DNA of 64,000 nt from CAVWSM01 sp963757805 (GCA_963757805.1 CAVWSM010000006.1:620001-684000), one strand, 5' to 3'; shown: positions 9,365 through 19,176, counted from the first letter of the stretch. The notes: generated by a model from the letters alone, not told the origin. Translations and numbers: made by a program.

Positions 9365-10788
9365 ATGACCGCTGTCGACCAACGCCCCACCGGCAAGCCG
9401 GCCAAGCTGCCTCGCGAGGAGGACCCGCGCAACCCGCGTACCCGGCTCGAGGCGCTGCTCGACGACGGCACCTGCGAGCTCATGAGCCCCGACGACGACT
9501 CCGGCATGCTCGCCGCGGTCGGACGAGTGCAAGGCACGCCAGTGATCGCGTTCTGCTCGGACGCCACGGTCATGGGCGGCGCCATGGGTGCGGTGGGGTG
9601 CGCCGTCGTGGTGGCGGCTTACGAGCGAGCGCTCGCCGATGACGTACCGATCATCGGAGTTTGGCACTCCGGCGGGGCGCGACTGGCCGAGGGCGTCACC
9701 TCGCTGCACGCGGTCGGGAAAATCTTCGCGATCATGACCCGTGCGTCGGGCAAGATCCCGCAGATCTCGGTGGTGCTCGGGCCGGCGGCAGGCGGCGCTG
9801 CGTACGGGCCCGCGCTCACCGACATCGTCATCCTCGGTCCGGCCGGGCGGATCTTCGTCACCGGTCCGGAGGTCGTCCGGTCGGTGACCGGTGAGGACGT
9901 CGACATGGAGCGCCTCGGCGGCCCGGAGCCGCACGGCCGGCGGTCGGGTGTCGTACATGTCGTCGCCGAGTCGGAGCGAGCCGCGCTCGACGAGGCGGCG
10001 ACACTCGCCGCGCTGCTGGGCAACCAGGGCAGCCTCGACGTCGACGCGGTTGTCGACCGGCCGCTCGCCGGTCACCTGCCCGACGTCAAGCGCCGCGCCT
10101 ACGACGTACACCCGCTCGTCACCGACCTGCTGGACGAGGGCACGCTCGTCGAGCTGCATGCGCGGTGGGCGCCAAACATCGTGACCGCGTTCGGTCGGCT
10201 CGGTGGGCGCACGGTCGGTGTCATCGCCAACAACCCGCTGCGCCTCGGCGGCTGCCTCGACTCACCATCGGCCGAGAAGGCAGCACGGTTCGTGCGGCTG
10301 TGCGACTCGCTGGGAGTGCCGCTCGTGGTCGTGGTCGACACGCCTGGCTATCTGCCAGGTGTCGGCCAGGAGTGGGAGGGCGTCGTACGCCGCGGCGCCA
10401 AGCTGCTGCACGCTTTTGCGGAGACCACCGTGCCGCGGGTGACGCTGGTGACCCGCAAGACCTACGGCGGTGCCGTACATCGCAATGAACTCGCGGTCCC
10501 TCGGGGCAACGAAGGTGCTCGCCTGGCCCACCGCGGAGGTCGCTGTGATGGGTCCTGTCGCGGCCGTACGCATCTTGCACCGGCGCAAGCTCGCCGAGGT
10601 CGACCCCGACAACCGTGCGCAGGTCGAGCTCGAGCTTGCCGCCGAGCACGAGAAGATCGCCGGCGGTGTCGAGAAGGCCGTCGAGATTGGTGTCGTCGAC
10701 GAGGTGGTCGACCCGGCGTTCACGCGCAGTGCGCTCGCTCGCGCGATCGCCGAGGCGCCCCAGCTGCGGGGGCAGCCAACACGCATAG
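9365..10788 (+). CDS. accD: Acyl-CoA carboxylase carboxyltransferase subunit, two frame breaks
   Basis: AccD transfers CO2 from biotin to acetyl- or propionyl-CoA and makes malonyl-CoA for the operon. The N-terminal half shows the carboxyltransferase oxyanion site (GGAMGAVGCAV, HSGGARLAEGVTSLH, GPAAGGAAYGPALTD), and the C-terminal half shows DTPGYLPGVGQEWEGVVRRG. The frame breaks near 10472: KTYGGA continues as YIAMNSRSLGATKVLAWP in the next frame, and removing one base joins them. A second one-base surplus in the GGGGG run near 10771 would end the protein as QLRGSQHA at 10788 instead of running into the convergent gene. Both breaks fall in G/C-rich text, so a sequence error is more likely than loss of an essential gene. 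Confidence 0.9.
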
Positions 10789-10831
10789 CGCAACAATCCC
10801 CCGTGCTCCTAGCGTCCCTCGCTCGCCCGCC

Positions 10832-11326
10832 TCACACCACCTGGTGCAGCCAGCGCACCGGAGCGCCCTCCCCGGCATACCGGAACGGCTCCAGCTCCTG
10901 ATCCCACGCCCGCCCGAGCAGCTTGTCGATCTCGAGCTCCAGGGTGGTGCTGCCCGCCGCGGCGGCAAGCACGGCCGCTCGCAGGCGGTCCTCCGGGATG
11001 AGGATGTCGCCATGCGCGCCCGTCATCGCGTGGAAAATGCCGAGCTCGGGCGTGTAGCTGTACCGCGACCCCTCGTTGCCGGCCCCCGGTTCCTCGGTCA
11101 CCTCAAAGCGCAGCAGCTGCCAGCCGCGCAGTGCCGAGGCGAGGCGGGCTCCAGTGCCGGCGTCCGCCTGCCATGACAGCTCGCTGCGATAGGTCCCCGG
11201 CGCGGCAGGCTGCGGGATCCAGGAGAGGTTGACAGGTACGCCAAGGACACCGGCGGCGGCCCACTCGACGTGCGGGCAGAGCGCCGACGGTGCGGCGTGG
11301 ACGAAAAGAACGCCACGAGTCGTCAC
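10832..11326 (-). CDS. DUF3145 family protein
   Basis: This 164-residue conserved actinobacterial protein matches the DUF3145 pattern TRGVLFVHAAPSALCPHVEW near its start and LELEIDKLLGRAWDQELEPFR near its end. I recall this family next to fatty acid genes in many actinobacteria, which fits its convergent position after accD; its function is not known. GTG 11326 is preferred to the upstream ATG because AGGAGGA sits 4-10 bases before it and the family sequence begins there. It appears cytosolic, without signal or membrane segment. Confidence 0.85.
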   Translation of the reverse strand: MTTRGVLFVHAAPSALCPHVEWAAAGVLGVPVNLSWIPQPAAPGTYRSELSWQADAGTGARLASALRGWQLLRFEVTEEPGAGNEGSRYSYTPELGIFHAMTGAHGDILIPEDRLRAAVLAAAAGSTTLELEIDKLLGRAWDQELEPFRYAGEGAPVRWLHQVV

Positions 11327-11495
11327 CGGATCCTCCTGCTCGGCTCGAGGTGCGCCTTCCCCAGCGGCCTCGGCCAACGCACAGGAACCCAGATGACGAG
11401 TCACATCCTGCCACACGGATCACTTCGGCACCACGAGCAACGCGACACCGGACCCTTGGGCGGCATCCGTCACCAGGACCAGTCACAATTCGACC

Positions 11496-12803
11496 GTGCC
11501 GCATCTGCCCTCCCACCAGTTCGGCCGCGTCGCGCGGCTGGCTGGTCTTTCGGCAGGTGCGGTCGGTCGCTCGGCCGTCGGCCGGGTCCGCAAGCTCGCC
11601 GGCGCCGACCCCGACAAGGTCGACCACTGGGTCGAGGAGGGAAACGCCGAGCACGCGGCCCACGTGCTCGGCGATCTCAAGGGCGTGGCTCTCAAGGCCG
11701 GCCAGTTCCTGTCGACTGTCGATGCCGCGCTGTACGACCCCGACTCCCCCTGGCGGGAAGCGCTGTCCGGCCTCGCCGAGGGGGTGCAGGGGCTGCCGTT
11801 CGGCGAGATCGAGGAGGTGCTCGGCGAGGAGATCGGCCACGGCTGGCAGCGCACGATCCGCCGGCTCGATCCCACGCCCGTCGCAGCGGCTTCCCTCGGT
11901 CAGGTGCACCAGGCGTACGTCGACAACCGCCTCGTCGCCGTCAAGATCCAATACCCGGGCGTACGCGAGGCCGTGCAGGCCGACCTGCACACCCTCTCCG
12001 CCACCGCCCGCATCTTCGGTCTCACGCGGACCGGCCGGGTGCTCCGCCCGCTCGTCGGCGAATTGCGGCGGCGGCTGCTGGAAGAGCTCGATTACGTGCT
12101 GGAGGGCGAGCGGCAGCAGCGATACGCCAACGTGTTCGACGGCGACCCCGAGGTATTCGTGCCGCATGTGCGGTTGGCGACGCCCCGAGTGCTCGTCACC
12201 GACTGGATGACGGGGGACTCGCTCGTACGGCTTGCTGCCGAGGCCGACCAGACCATCCGTGACGAGATCGGCGTGGCCTATCTGCGCTTCCTGCTCTCCG
12301 GCCCCACTCGCACCGGTCTGCTGCACGCCGACCCCCATCCGGGCAACTTCCGGCGGCTTCCGGACGGGCGGCTAGGTGTGCTCGACTACGGAGCCGTGCT
12401 CCCGCTGCCCGGTGGGTGGCCGCGCAGCTTCGGGCGACTCATCTCGATCGTCCTCCGCGGAGAGCCCCGCGCGATCATGCAAGGGCTGCGCGAGGAGCGT
12501 TTCCTGCAGCACGGCGTCGACATCGATCCGGCCGACCTGGCCGAGTTTCTGGCGCCGTTCGCCGAGCCGGCCGACGTTGAGGTGTTCCCCTTCTCGCCCG
12601 CTTGGTTGCGCAGCGTGTTCGGCGCGACCCGGGGCCGGCACGAGAAGCAGCTGTCCGTCCTAGACGGGCTCACCCTGCCAGCCGAGCAGTTTCTCACCCA
12701 GCGGGTGTGGCTCGGCGGCGTCGGGGTGCTCTGCCAGATGCGCTCCAACGTCGCAGTGCGCGCCGAGCTCACACGGTGGATGCCCGGGTTCGTACCCGTC
12801 TAG
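11496..12803 (+). CDS. ABC1/AarF (UbiB-like) atypical kinase
   Basis: UbiB/AarF proteins are protein-kinase-like ATPases linked to quinone or lipid metabolism. Characteristic features are the KxGQ motif (LKAGQFLSTVDAALYD), the alanine-rich nucleotide loop (AAASLGQVH), the ion-pair lysine in VAVKIQYPGV, EELDYVLEGERQQ, the catalytic HADPHPGNF and the metal site LDYG. The start is GTG 11496. At 435 residues it has no C-terminal membrane helices of the classic UbiB type. The substrate is unknown. Confidence 0.85.
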   Translation: MPHLPSHQFGRVARLAGLSAGAVGRSAVGRVRKLAGADPDKVDHWVEEGNAEHAAHVLGDLKGVALKAGQFLSTVDAALYDPDSPWREALSGLAEGVQGLPFGEIEEVLGEEIGHGWQRTIRRLDPTPVAAASLGQVHQAYVDNRLVAVKIQYPGVREAVQADLHTLSATARIFGLTRTGRVLRPLVGELRRRLLEELDYVLEGERQQRYANVFDGDPEVFVPHVRLATPRVLVTDWMTGDSLVRLAAEADQTIRDEIGVAYLRFLLSGPTRTGLLHADPHPGNFRRLPDGRLGVLDYGAVLPLPGGWPRSFGRLISIVLRGEPRAIMQGLREERFLQHGVDIDPADLAEFLAPFAEPADVEVFPFSPAWLRSVFGATRGRHEKQLSVLDGLTLPAEQFLTQRVWLGGVGVLCQMRSNVAVRAELTRWMPGFVPV

Positions 12804-12805
12804 TG

Positions 12806-12865
12806 GTTTCGACGCAGGACACGCTGCGTCTATTGGTTCGACGCAGGGTGTCGTTGCGTCGAAAC
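12806..12865. repeat. GTTTCGACGCA palindrome, possible terminator
   Basis: GTTTCGACGCAGGACAC (12806-12822) pairs with an inverted copy at 12848-12865 ending GTTGCGTCGAAAC, and a third copy of TTCGACGCAG (12837-12846) lies between. It directly follows the AarF stop, so it may end that transcript. The repeated core suggests a dispersed palindromic element. Confidence 0.5.
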
Positions 12866-12939
12866 TGCCGCCGCTCGCAATCGATTCACGTGCCTGCTCC
12901 GAACGAACCGACAGATTGACCGGCTCAGGAAGGACTGCG

Positions 12940-13695
12940 ATGACCGCCGACGAGCGGACGGTGGAGCCTGCTGGTGTGGCCGGCGTACTCGAACAGATGC
13001 AGCAGCGCCTCGACGCACTTCCCGTCGACTCGAGTCGGCGGACGTTCCTCAGCACGTACCAGCGCACCACCGCCGCGGTCGGCCACGCGATTGAGGACGG
13101 GCGCTTCGAGGACCCGGAGTGGGTCGAGGAGTGGGACGTGGTGTTCGCGCAGCTCTACCTCGACGCGCACGACGCCGATCGTGTCGGCGAGTCGGTTCCA
13201 CGCCCCTGGCGGCTCGCGTTCGACGCACCACCCGAGCTGCATGCGCTGCGGCACGTGCTGCTGGGTGTTAACGCACACGTCAACTACGACCTTCCGCAGG
13301 CGCTGCTGGGCGTGATTTCCGTCGAGGAGTTCCGCGACGAGGCGCTCATGGAGCGTCGGCGCCGCGACCATGAGCGCATCGACGGCGTTCTGGCGTCTCG
13401 GGTCACGGCCGAGGACCAGGAGCTCGGAGCCCGGTCCTTGGTGGACCGGTTGCTGACCCCCTTGAACCGACTGGGCACGAAGCGGTTCCTGAGGGAGGCT
13501 CGGCGCAAGGTGTGGCACAACACGTACGAACTGCACGCCGCGCGCGTGGCCGGGCCGGATGCCTACCGGGTCCGGCTGGCGGAGCTGGAGCTGCTCAGTG
13601 CAGCCAAGATCGCCGACCTGCTGCAGCCTGGCCAGGTCTTGCTGCGTCTCGCGGTGGCGGGTTTCGGCGTGACCCTGCCACCGCCCGCGGGCTGA
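12940..13695 (+). CDS. DUF5995 family protein
   Basis: This 251-residue, mostly helical protein shows the family block VPRPWRLAFDAPPELHALRH followed by LLGVNAHVNYDLPQALL. ATG 12940 is used because GGAAGGA lies about 6 bases upstream; a TTG 24 bases earlier has no such site. The family is common in actinobacteria and has no assigned function. The gene is convergent with pirin and preceded by a palindrome at 12806. No signal peptide or membrane segment is visible. Confidence 0.8.
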   Translation: MTADERTVEPAGVAGVLEQMQQRLDALPVDSSRRTFLSTYQRTTAAVGHAIEDGRFEDPEWVEEWDVVFAQLYLDAHDADRVGESVPRPWRLAFDAPPELHALRHVLLGVNAHVNYDLPQALLGVISVEEFRDEALMERRRRDHERIDGVLASRVTAEDQELGARSLVDRLLTPLNRLGTKRFLREARRKVWHNTYELHAARVAGPDAYRVRLAELELLSAAKIADLLQPGQVLLRLAVAGFGVTLPPPAG

Positions 13696-13717
13696 CCACG
13701 CCGCGTAGCCGGCGCCC

Positions 13718-14701
13718 TCAGCCTTCGACGATCTCGGTCGGTGCGCCGTGTACAGCCGGGATCTGACCCATGCGGCCGGCCTGGAAGTCCTCGAAGGCCT
13801 GCAGGACCTCCGCCTCGGTGTTCATGACGAACGGCCCTGCCCATGCGACGGGCTCGCGGATCGGCGCGCCGCCCAGCACGAGGATGTCCAGCGCTGGAGT
13901 CCGGCTCGCCTGCCCGGCGGCCGCCTCGATGGTCAGCGCCTCGCCCGGGCCGAAGACGGCGAGCTGCCCAGTGCTGATCGGCCGGCGCTCCGCACCGACA
14001 AGGCCCTGCCCGGCCAGCACGTACGCCAGCGCGTTGAAGTCGGGTCGCCACGGCAGGACGACACGGGCGGTGGGGCTGACCGTGGCATGCAGCATGGTCA
14101 TCGGTGTATAGGTCCGCCCAGGTCCCACGTGTCCCGCGACGTCACCGGCGATCACCCGCACGAGCGCTCCACCGTCGGGTGTCGTGAGCAGTGCTACCGC
14201 GTTGCTGCGCAGATCCTGGTAGCGCGGCGGAGACCACTTCTGAGCCTTCGGAAGGTTGACCCACAGCTGGATCCCGTGGAAGAGCCCACCGCTCACGACC
14301 AGCGCTTCAGGCGGCTTCTCGATATGCAGGATGCCTGCCCCGGCCGTCATCCATTGAGTGTCACCGTTGGTGATGACTCCCCCGCCGCCGTGCGAGTCCG
14401 CGTGCTCGAACGTGCCGTCGATGATGTACGTGACGGTCTCGAAACCGCGGTGCGGGTGCCACGGGGTTCCCTTGGGCTCTCCAGGCGCGTAATCCACCTC
14501 GCCCATCTGGTCCATGTGGACGAACGGATCCAGGTAGCGCAGGTCCACCCCGGCGAACGCACGTCGAACGGGGAACCCCTCTCCCTCCAGGCCGCTGGGC
14601 GCCGTGGTCACAACGAGCACCGGCCGCTGTTGGCTGTTCGCTGACTCAGGGACGGGGATACGAGGCAGTGCCGTGACGTCGTCCACGGTGATGGCTGGCA
14701 T
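13718..14701 (-). CDS. Pirin-family cupin protein
   Basis: Pirins are bicupin metalloproteins; some act as quercetin dioxygenases or redox sensors. The N-terminal cupin carries WHPHRGFETVTYIIDG, which supplies metal-binding histidines and the glutamate region, followed by GDTQWMTAGAGILHIEKP. The C-terminal cupin has PTARVVLPWRPDFNALAYVL and GPGEALTIEA. The length of 327 residues is usual. The start is supported by GGAG before ATG 14701. It is the last gene of a minus-strand set with the ECF sigma factor; functional linkage is not shown. Confidence 0.85.
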   Translation of the reverse strand: MPAITVDDVTALPRIPVPESANSQQRPVLVVTTAPSGLEGEGFPVRRAFAGVDLRYLDPFVHMDQMGEVDYAPGEPKGTPWHPHRGFETVTYIIDGTFEHADSHGGGGVITNGDTQWMTAGAGILHIEKPPEALVVSGGLFHGIQLWVNLPKAQKWSPPRYQDLRSNAVALLTTPDGGALVRVIAGDVAGHVGPGRTYTPMTMLHATVSPTARVVLPWRPDFNALAYVLAGQGLVGAERRPISTGQLAVFGPGEALTIEAAAGQASRTPALDILVLGGAPIREPVAWAGPFVMNTEAEVLQAFEDFQAGRMGQIPAVHGAPTEIVEG

Positions 14702-14749
14702 TGCTGGCTCCCTGACTGTTGGACCTGACGGTCAAGCGTCGCGTGCGAG

Positions 14750-16001
14750 TCAGGTATTCCGCTGGGACTCCTGCAGCTGCATGGCCTGCGCGTTCAGATA
14801 ACGCTTCTCCGGGAGGCTGGTCGTGCGGCGGGCCGCTTCGAGATAGCTGGTGATTGCCGCGTCACGCTTTCCGGCGAGCTCGAGCAGATGGGCCCGTACG
14901 GCGAGCAGCCGATGGCTGTCACCGAGCTGGCCGTCGAGCCCGGACAGCGCGTCGAGCCCCGCCTGTGGGCCGCTGACCATCCCGACTGCGACCGCACGAT
15001 TGAGCGTCACCATGGGTCCCGGCGCAACGTGGTCGAGCAGGTCGTACAGCGCCAGGATCTGCAGCCAGTCAGTTTCCTCCGCTGTGGTCGCCTCGTCGTG
15101 GATCGCCGCGATCGCCGCCTGGAGCTGGTAGCGGCCGACAGGCCCGCGCGGCAATGCGGCGGTCACCAGGTCGACGCCCTCGGCGATGGCGTCCTTGTCC
15201 CAGAGAGTGCGGTCTTGCTCGGCAAGAGGGACCAGGCTGCCGTCCCGTGTCGTGCGGGCGATGCGCCGTGCGTCGGTCAGCAGCATCAAGGCGAGCAGCC
15301 CCGCCACCTCGCTGTCGTCGGGGAGCAGCCGGTGCAGCTGACGGGTCAATCGGATGGCCTCCGCACTGAGCTCGACGCGGGCGAGCGCCGTGCCCGAGGT
15401 GGCGGTGTAGCCCTCGTTGAAGATGAGATACAGGACGTGCAGGACAACCTGCAGCCGGTCGTCCAACTCGTCCGGTGCCGGCATCCGGAACGGCGTCTGC
15501 GTCTCCTTGATGCGTTGCTTGGCACGGCTGATGCGCTGTCCCATTGTCGTCTCGGGCACGAGGAACGCGTGTGCGATCTCCGCGGTCGACAACCCACCTA
15601 CCGCGCGGAGCGTGAGCGCCATCTGCGAGCTTGGCGTCAGGACAGGATGGCAACACAGGAAGAGCAGGATCAGCGTGTCGTCCGAGGCCGGCAGCCCCGC
15701 GTCTGCGGGTTGGCTGACCTGCTCAGTGTGGCAGCGCTCCCGCGGCGACCGCAGCCTCGCGCCGACGCCGCGACTCGTCACTGCGAATTTGGTCGACAAG
15801 CCGCCTGGACGCTACCGAGATGAGCCAGGCCCGGGGGTTGTCCGGCAGCCCGTCGCGCGGCCACTGCATCGCGGCGGCGAGCAGCGCCTCCTGGACGGCG
15901 TCCTCGCACTGGTCGAAGTGCCCGTACCTCCGAACGAGAGCCCCGAGCGCCTGCGGTGCCAGTGTGCGCAGCAGGTCATCGAGACCTGCAGGGACCGTCA
16001 C
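14750..16001 (-). CDS. ECF42-type RNA polymerase sigma factor, one frameshift
   Basis: The sigma-2 region comes from the first frame (FDQCEDAVQEALLAAAMQWP, NPRAWLISVASRRLVDQIRS). The sigma-4 region and the long C-terminal extension come from the second (GLSTAEIAHAFLVPETTMGQ, RISRAKQRIKE, then a TPR-like/DUF6596 tail of about 200 residues). The break is near 15725-15732 after EAAVAAGALPH; one base restores a protein of about 416 residues. ECF42 factors typically stand next to DGPF (YCII-related) genes, and one overlaps its GTG start here (GTGA). In that group the C-terminal extension, not an anti-sigma factor, is believed to control activity. Confidence 0.85.
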
Positions 16002-16390
16002 ATCTCCATCCCGGCCTCTTGCTCGACCGGGCGCACCTCGATCGGCATCTCGTACTGCGACGGTGGCAGGTCGATGTCCATGGCGTGGATCAGCTTCGCG
16101 ATCTCGAGCGCGCGGTCCTCACTCTCGACGTCGACCAGGAAGTAGCCCGCGAGGACTTCCTTGGCCTCCGAGTACGGCCCGTCGGTCACCACGGAGGTGC
16201 CGTTGCGGAACCACACGGTCTTGGTCCGTGCTGGACTGGCGAGCCCCTCTCCCCCGACCAGCTCGCCGGACTTGCTCAGGTCCTCCATGAGGGTGTTCAT
16301 GGACGTGTTCATGGCTTCAAGGGTTTCTTTCGGCCACTTCTCCCAGGCCCAGCTGTCGTCGTTGCCGTACAGCAGCACGAGGTACTTCAT
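15998..16390 (-). CDS. YCII-related (DGPF-domain) protein
   Basis: This 130-residue protein has the DGPF signature in the form VVTDGPYSEAKEVLAGYFLV and the usual opening MKYLVLLYGND. AGGAGGTCAACG directly precedes ATG 16390. DGPF proteins adopt a ferredoxin-like fold and are encoded with ECF42 sigma factors, as here, where the stop overlaps the sigma factor's start. Their biochemical function is unsettled; regulated expression by the partner sigma factor is expected. Confidence 0.85.
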   Translation of the reverse strand: MKYLVLLYGNDDSWAWEKWPKETLEAMNTSMNTLMEDLSKSGELVGGEGLASPARTKTVWFRNGTSVVTDGPYSEAKEVLAGYFLVDVESEDRALEIAKLIHAMDIDLPPSQYEMPIEVRPVEQEAGMEM

Positions 16391-16486
16391 CGTTGACCTC
16401 CTCTAGTCAGTGGGCGCGCGCCCTCGCTTGAGACGTCGGATCCGGCGGAGAGATTTCGACGTCAGCGCTCATGCACAATCGATCCT

Positions 16487-16882
16487 ATGGACGCGAAGCC
16501 TGTCAACATCACCGCCGCATTGGCCTCCTTCTCGGAGGTCTACAGCCCACGCATCGTCGCCCGGATCAACGACTACGACGTCAAGATCGCCCACGTCCTC
16601 GGCGATTACGTATGGCATGTCCACGAGCAGACCGATGAGTTTTTCCTCGTGCTCGACGGTCAGTTCGACATTGCGGTTCGTGATGCCGACGGCGTTGAAT
16701 CCACCGTGTCGTTGGTCCAGGGTGACGTGTTCGTCGTACCCCAGGGCATCGAGCACAAACCGACATCGACTGGCGGCTCGATCCTGATGTTCGAGCCGCG
16801 GGAGACCAGGAGCACCGGTGACCGGCACACCGGCGAGATCCCCGACTACGTCGACAGCACCACTGGGCATGACCTCACCTGA
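16487..16882 (+). CDS. Small cupin-domain protein
   Basis: This is a single-cupin protein of 131 residues. Cupin motif 1 is WHVHEQTDEFFLVLDG, which supplies two histidines and a glutamate, and motif 2 is GDVFVVPQGIEHKPTS with the third histidine. It is cytosolic with no signal peptide. The gene is divergent from the DGPF gene with a 96-bp gap that must hold both promoters. Family members include mannose-6-phosphate isomerase-like and dioxygenase-like proteins; no substrate can be assigned. Confidence 0.85.
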   Translation: MDAKPVNITAALASFSEVYSPRIVARINDYDVKIAHVLGDYVWHVHEQTDEFFLVLDGQFDIAVRDADGVESTVSLVQGDVFVVPQGIEHKPTSTGGSILMFEPRETRSTGDRHTGEIPDYVDSTTGHDLT

Positions 16883-16990
16883 ACGGGGTCGGGCAGTGGG
16901 CAACACTGTGGCTTGGTGAGTTGCCCGGTAATTGGCATCTTTGCCCCGGCTCTCCGCTGCGGTAGGTTCGCGCCGGAGCGGGGTGATCAT

Positions 16991-17211
16991 TTGTGGTGGT
17001 TGTTGTGCGTGCTTGCTGTGACGCTGCTCTCTACGTCGGGCTCCTTATACAGGTCGCCCTGGACTCAGTGCTCGAAGTGCAAAGGCAAACCAAAGAAGCC
17101 GGGCGCGATGTTCTCGTATTCGCACCGCATCTGCTCGAAGTGCAAGGGAACGGGCCAGCAGCCCCGGTATGGCGCCGCGTCCTGCCGCTCCCGGGATTCA
17201 AGGACAAGTAA
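16991..17211 (+). CDS. Small membrane protein with CxxCxG zinc ribbon
   Basis: The product has one N-terminal membrane helix (LWWLLCVLAVTLLSTSGSLY) followed by two DnaJ-type cysteine pairs, CSKCKGKPKKPG and HRICSKCKGTGQQPRYG, which together could bind one zinc. TTG 16991 with GGGGTG upstream is a plausible start; an in-frame upstream GTG also exists. In the same frame the sequence then runs on for about 18 codons through the downstream terminator. A shift near 17172 would end it as RRVLPLPGFKDK at 17211, before the hairpin, which I prefer. Similar actinobacterial proteins are known to me as hypothetical; function unknown. Confidence 0.5.
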
Positions 17212-17215
17212 GACG

Positions 17216-17263
17216 AAGAGTCCGACATCTAAGCCGCCATGGCCGCTTGGATGTCGGACTCTT
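17216..17263. terminator. Bidirectional terminator, GACATC-type hairpin
   Basis: AAGAGTCCGACATC (17216-17229) and its perfect inverse (17250-17263) flank a 20-nt interior and give a T-rich tail on both strands. The hairpin lies between the convergent small zinc-ribbon gene and the ABC permease gene, so it can stop transcription from both sides. Confidence 0.8.
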
Positions 17264-17284
17264 TAGCGTCGGCTTGCCCGATCT

Positions 17285-18290
17285 TCAGGTCAGGCGCCGG
17301 CGGGTCCACCAGAAGCAGAACCCGGCGAGCAGCACCGCGATGCCGACGAAGATGCCGGTCTCGGTCAGTTGCAGCGGCCAGAAGTGGCTGGCGGGGTGGT
17401 AGGTGAGGTCTTGGCGTAGGCCGAGGCTGTCGATCCATTGCTCGCATTGGTTGAAGTTTGCCTGGGGCCCGCAGGCCGCAAGGTCGACTGGTCCGCTGAA
17501 GACCTCACCGGACTCGGTGATGGACTGGTTGGTCAGCACCCAAGCGTCGGGCAGGTTGTCGCTGCCGACCACCTCGATGCTGTTGTCAGTGTCATTGATC
17601 AACAGCCTGTCTATGCCTGCTGTGAGGTCCAGCGGCCGGGTGATCTGCTCGGCGGACACCAGGTTCTCGCGGATCCATCCCTGCATGGCAAAGATCACGA
17701 CCGCGTAGACGGCGAGAGTGGCTGCCATCGCGGGGATGGATCGGCGGATGAGCATGCCGAGAGTGACGCCGAGGGTGAACGCGAAGATGGCGTAGCCGAT
17801 CGGCACGATGCCTCTGGCGTCGTAGACGTCTTGTGTGATCAGGCTGCCGCTGGCGTTGTCGATCCGGTCGGCCCAGAGGGTAACCGCCCAGCTGAGCAGC
17901 CCGACGGTGGCTGCCGTCGCTGCGCCGACGATGGCCAGCTTGGTGGCCAGCCAGCGGGTGCGGGTGACCGACTGGTTCCAGGCGAGACGGTGGGTGCCGG
18001 TCTCGAGCTCACGAGCCAGCAGTGGGGCGCCCCAGAAGACGCCGATCACGACTGGACTGAAGTACAACGAGCGCCATGGCCAGGTCGTAGACGGGGCCGT
18101 TGATGCCCTCCCGGACTTCTCTGAGGAAAGTCTCGATCTCGGCGGTGCAGTCGCCTTGGCAGGCGGCAACGCTGGCGTACGCATCGTTGATGCTGCCGCT
18201 GGTGATGAGTAGCAGGACGCCGACCGCAGCCAGCAGGCCGACGGTGATCCAGGTCTGCGTACGGAACTGGCGCCAGGTGAACCAGATCAT
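17285..18290 (-). CDS. ABC-2 type transporter permease, one frameshift
   Basis: The N-terminus (MIWFTWRQFRTQTWITVGLL) is read from ATG 18290, and the remainder from about 18065 lies in another frame, beginning LYFSPVVIGVFWGAPLLARE. Joining them gives about 335 residues. Six hydrophobic segments follow the ABC-2 pattern, with a large external loop between the last two (about residues 220-300) and the final helix FVGIAVLLAGFCFWW. The start overlaps the ATPase stop (ATGA). It forms an exporter with that ATPase; the substrate may be a peptide or antibiotic, as for other YtrA-controlled ABC systems. Confidence 0.8.
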
Positions 18291-19176
18291 CGCGACGTCT
18301 CCAATACTGGCGCAGGGTTGGAGACCTGCGCCATGTAGGCCAGGACCAGGTCTTCGAGGGTGATCTGCTCGACGGTGAACGACGGATCGTCAATGGGAGC
18401 GCTGCTGCGCACGATCAGCGTTGACTGCCTGTCGGTGTGGCTGCCTTCGATCACTTCGACGCCTGGGGGCATGTCGGCCGGATCGCGGCGCGCGCCAGTG
18501 AGCCGGAAGTGAGTGGCCAACAGCTCGTCCACCTCGCCGGCGATGCGCACCCGGGAGGCGACGAGCACGATCAGGTAGTCGCAGACGCGCTCCAGGTCGG
18601 AGACCAGGTGCGACGACAGGATCACGCTCCCGCCGTGCTCGGCGATGTAGGCCATCAGGCCCCGCAGGAACTCACGCCGTGCGAGTGGGTCGAGGCTGGC
18701 GACAGGCTCGTCGAGGATGAGCAGCTCCGGTCGCTTCGCGATGGCGAGGGTCAGACCAAGCTGGGCGCGTTGCCCGCCGGAGAGCTTCCCCGCCTTCTGG
18801 GAGGGGTCGAGACCGACCTTGGCGATCCGGTCCTCAGCGACCTGCTGATCCCAGCCAGGATTGGTGTGGGCACCGAAGCGCAGGTGGTCGGCGACGGACA
18901 GGCCCGCGTAGGTCGGGCGTGTCCTGGGCGACGAAGCCCACCTTGGCCAGCTGTGCCGGACCGGACGCGGGTTGGCCGCCGAGCACCTCGATGCTGCCGG
19001 ACGTTGGTGGCAGCAGGCCCACCGCGATGTGCAGCAAGGTCGTCTTGCCGGCACCGTTGGGGCCGACGATGACCCACGACGTGGCCGGGTGGGATGGCAA
19101 GGTTGCAGTCGGACAACGCGGTGCGTCGCCCGTACCGCTTGGACAGGCCCTCAGCCTGCAGCACGGGGCTGTTCAT
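18287..19176 (-). CDS. ABC transporter ATP-binding protein, two frameshifts
   Basis: Three frames together give a complete ATPase. The opening is MNSPVLQAEGLSKRYGRRTA; Walker A is VGPNGAGKTTLLHIAVGLLP; the Q-loop is GFVAQDTPDL; the signature is LSGGQRAQLGLTLA; Walker B is LLILDEPVASLDP; the H-loop is ILSSHLVSDLERVCDYL. Breaks lie near 19098 and 18920. ATG 19176 overlaps the GntR stop, and the gene's own stop overlaps the permease start, so regulator, ATPase and permease form one coupled operon. Confidence 0.85.

Noticed and set aside
10788..10901. Extension of accD by 37 codons into the convergent DUF3145 gene
   Set aside because: The extension has no AccD character, overlaps another gene, and a one-base correction gives the normal short end.
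11103..12338. Minus-strand open frame opposite the AarF gene
   Set aside because: The kinase motifs on the plus strand are unambiguous.
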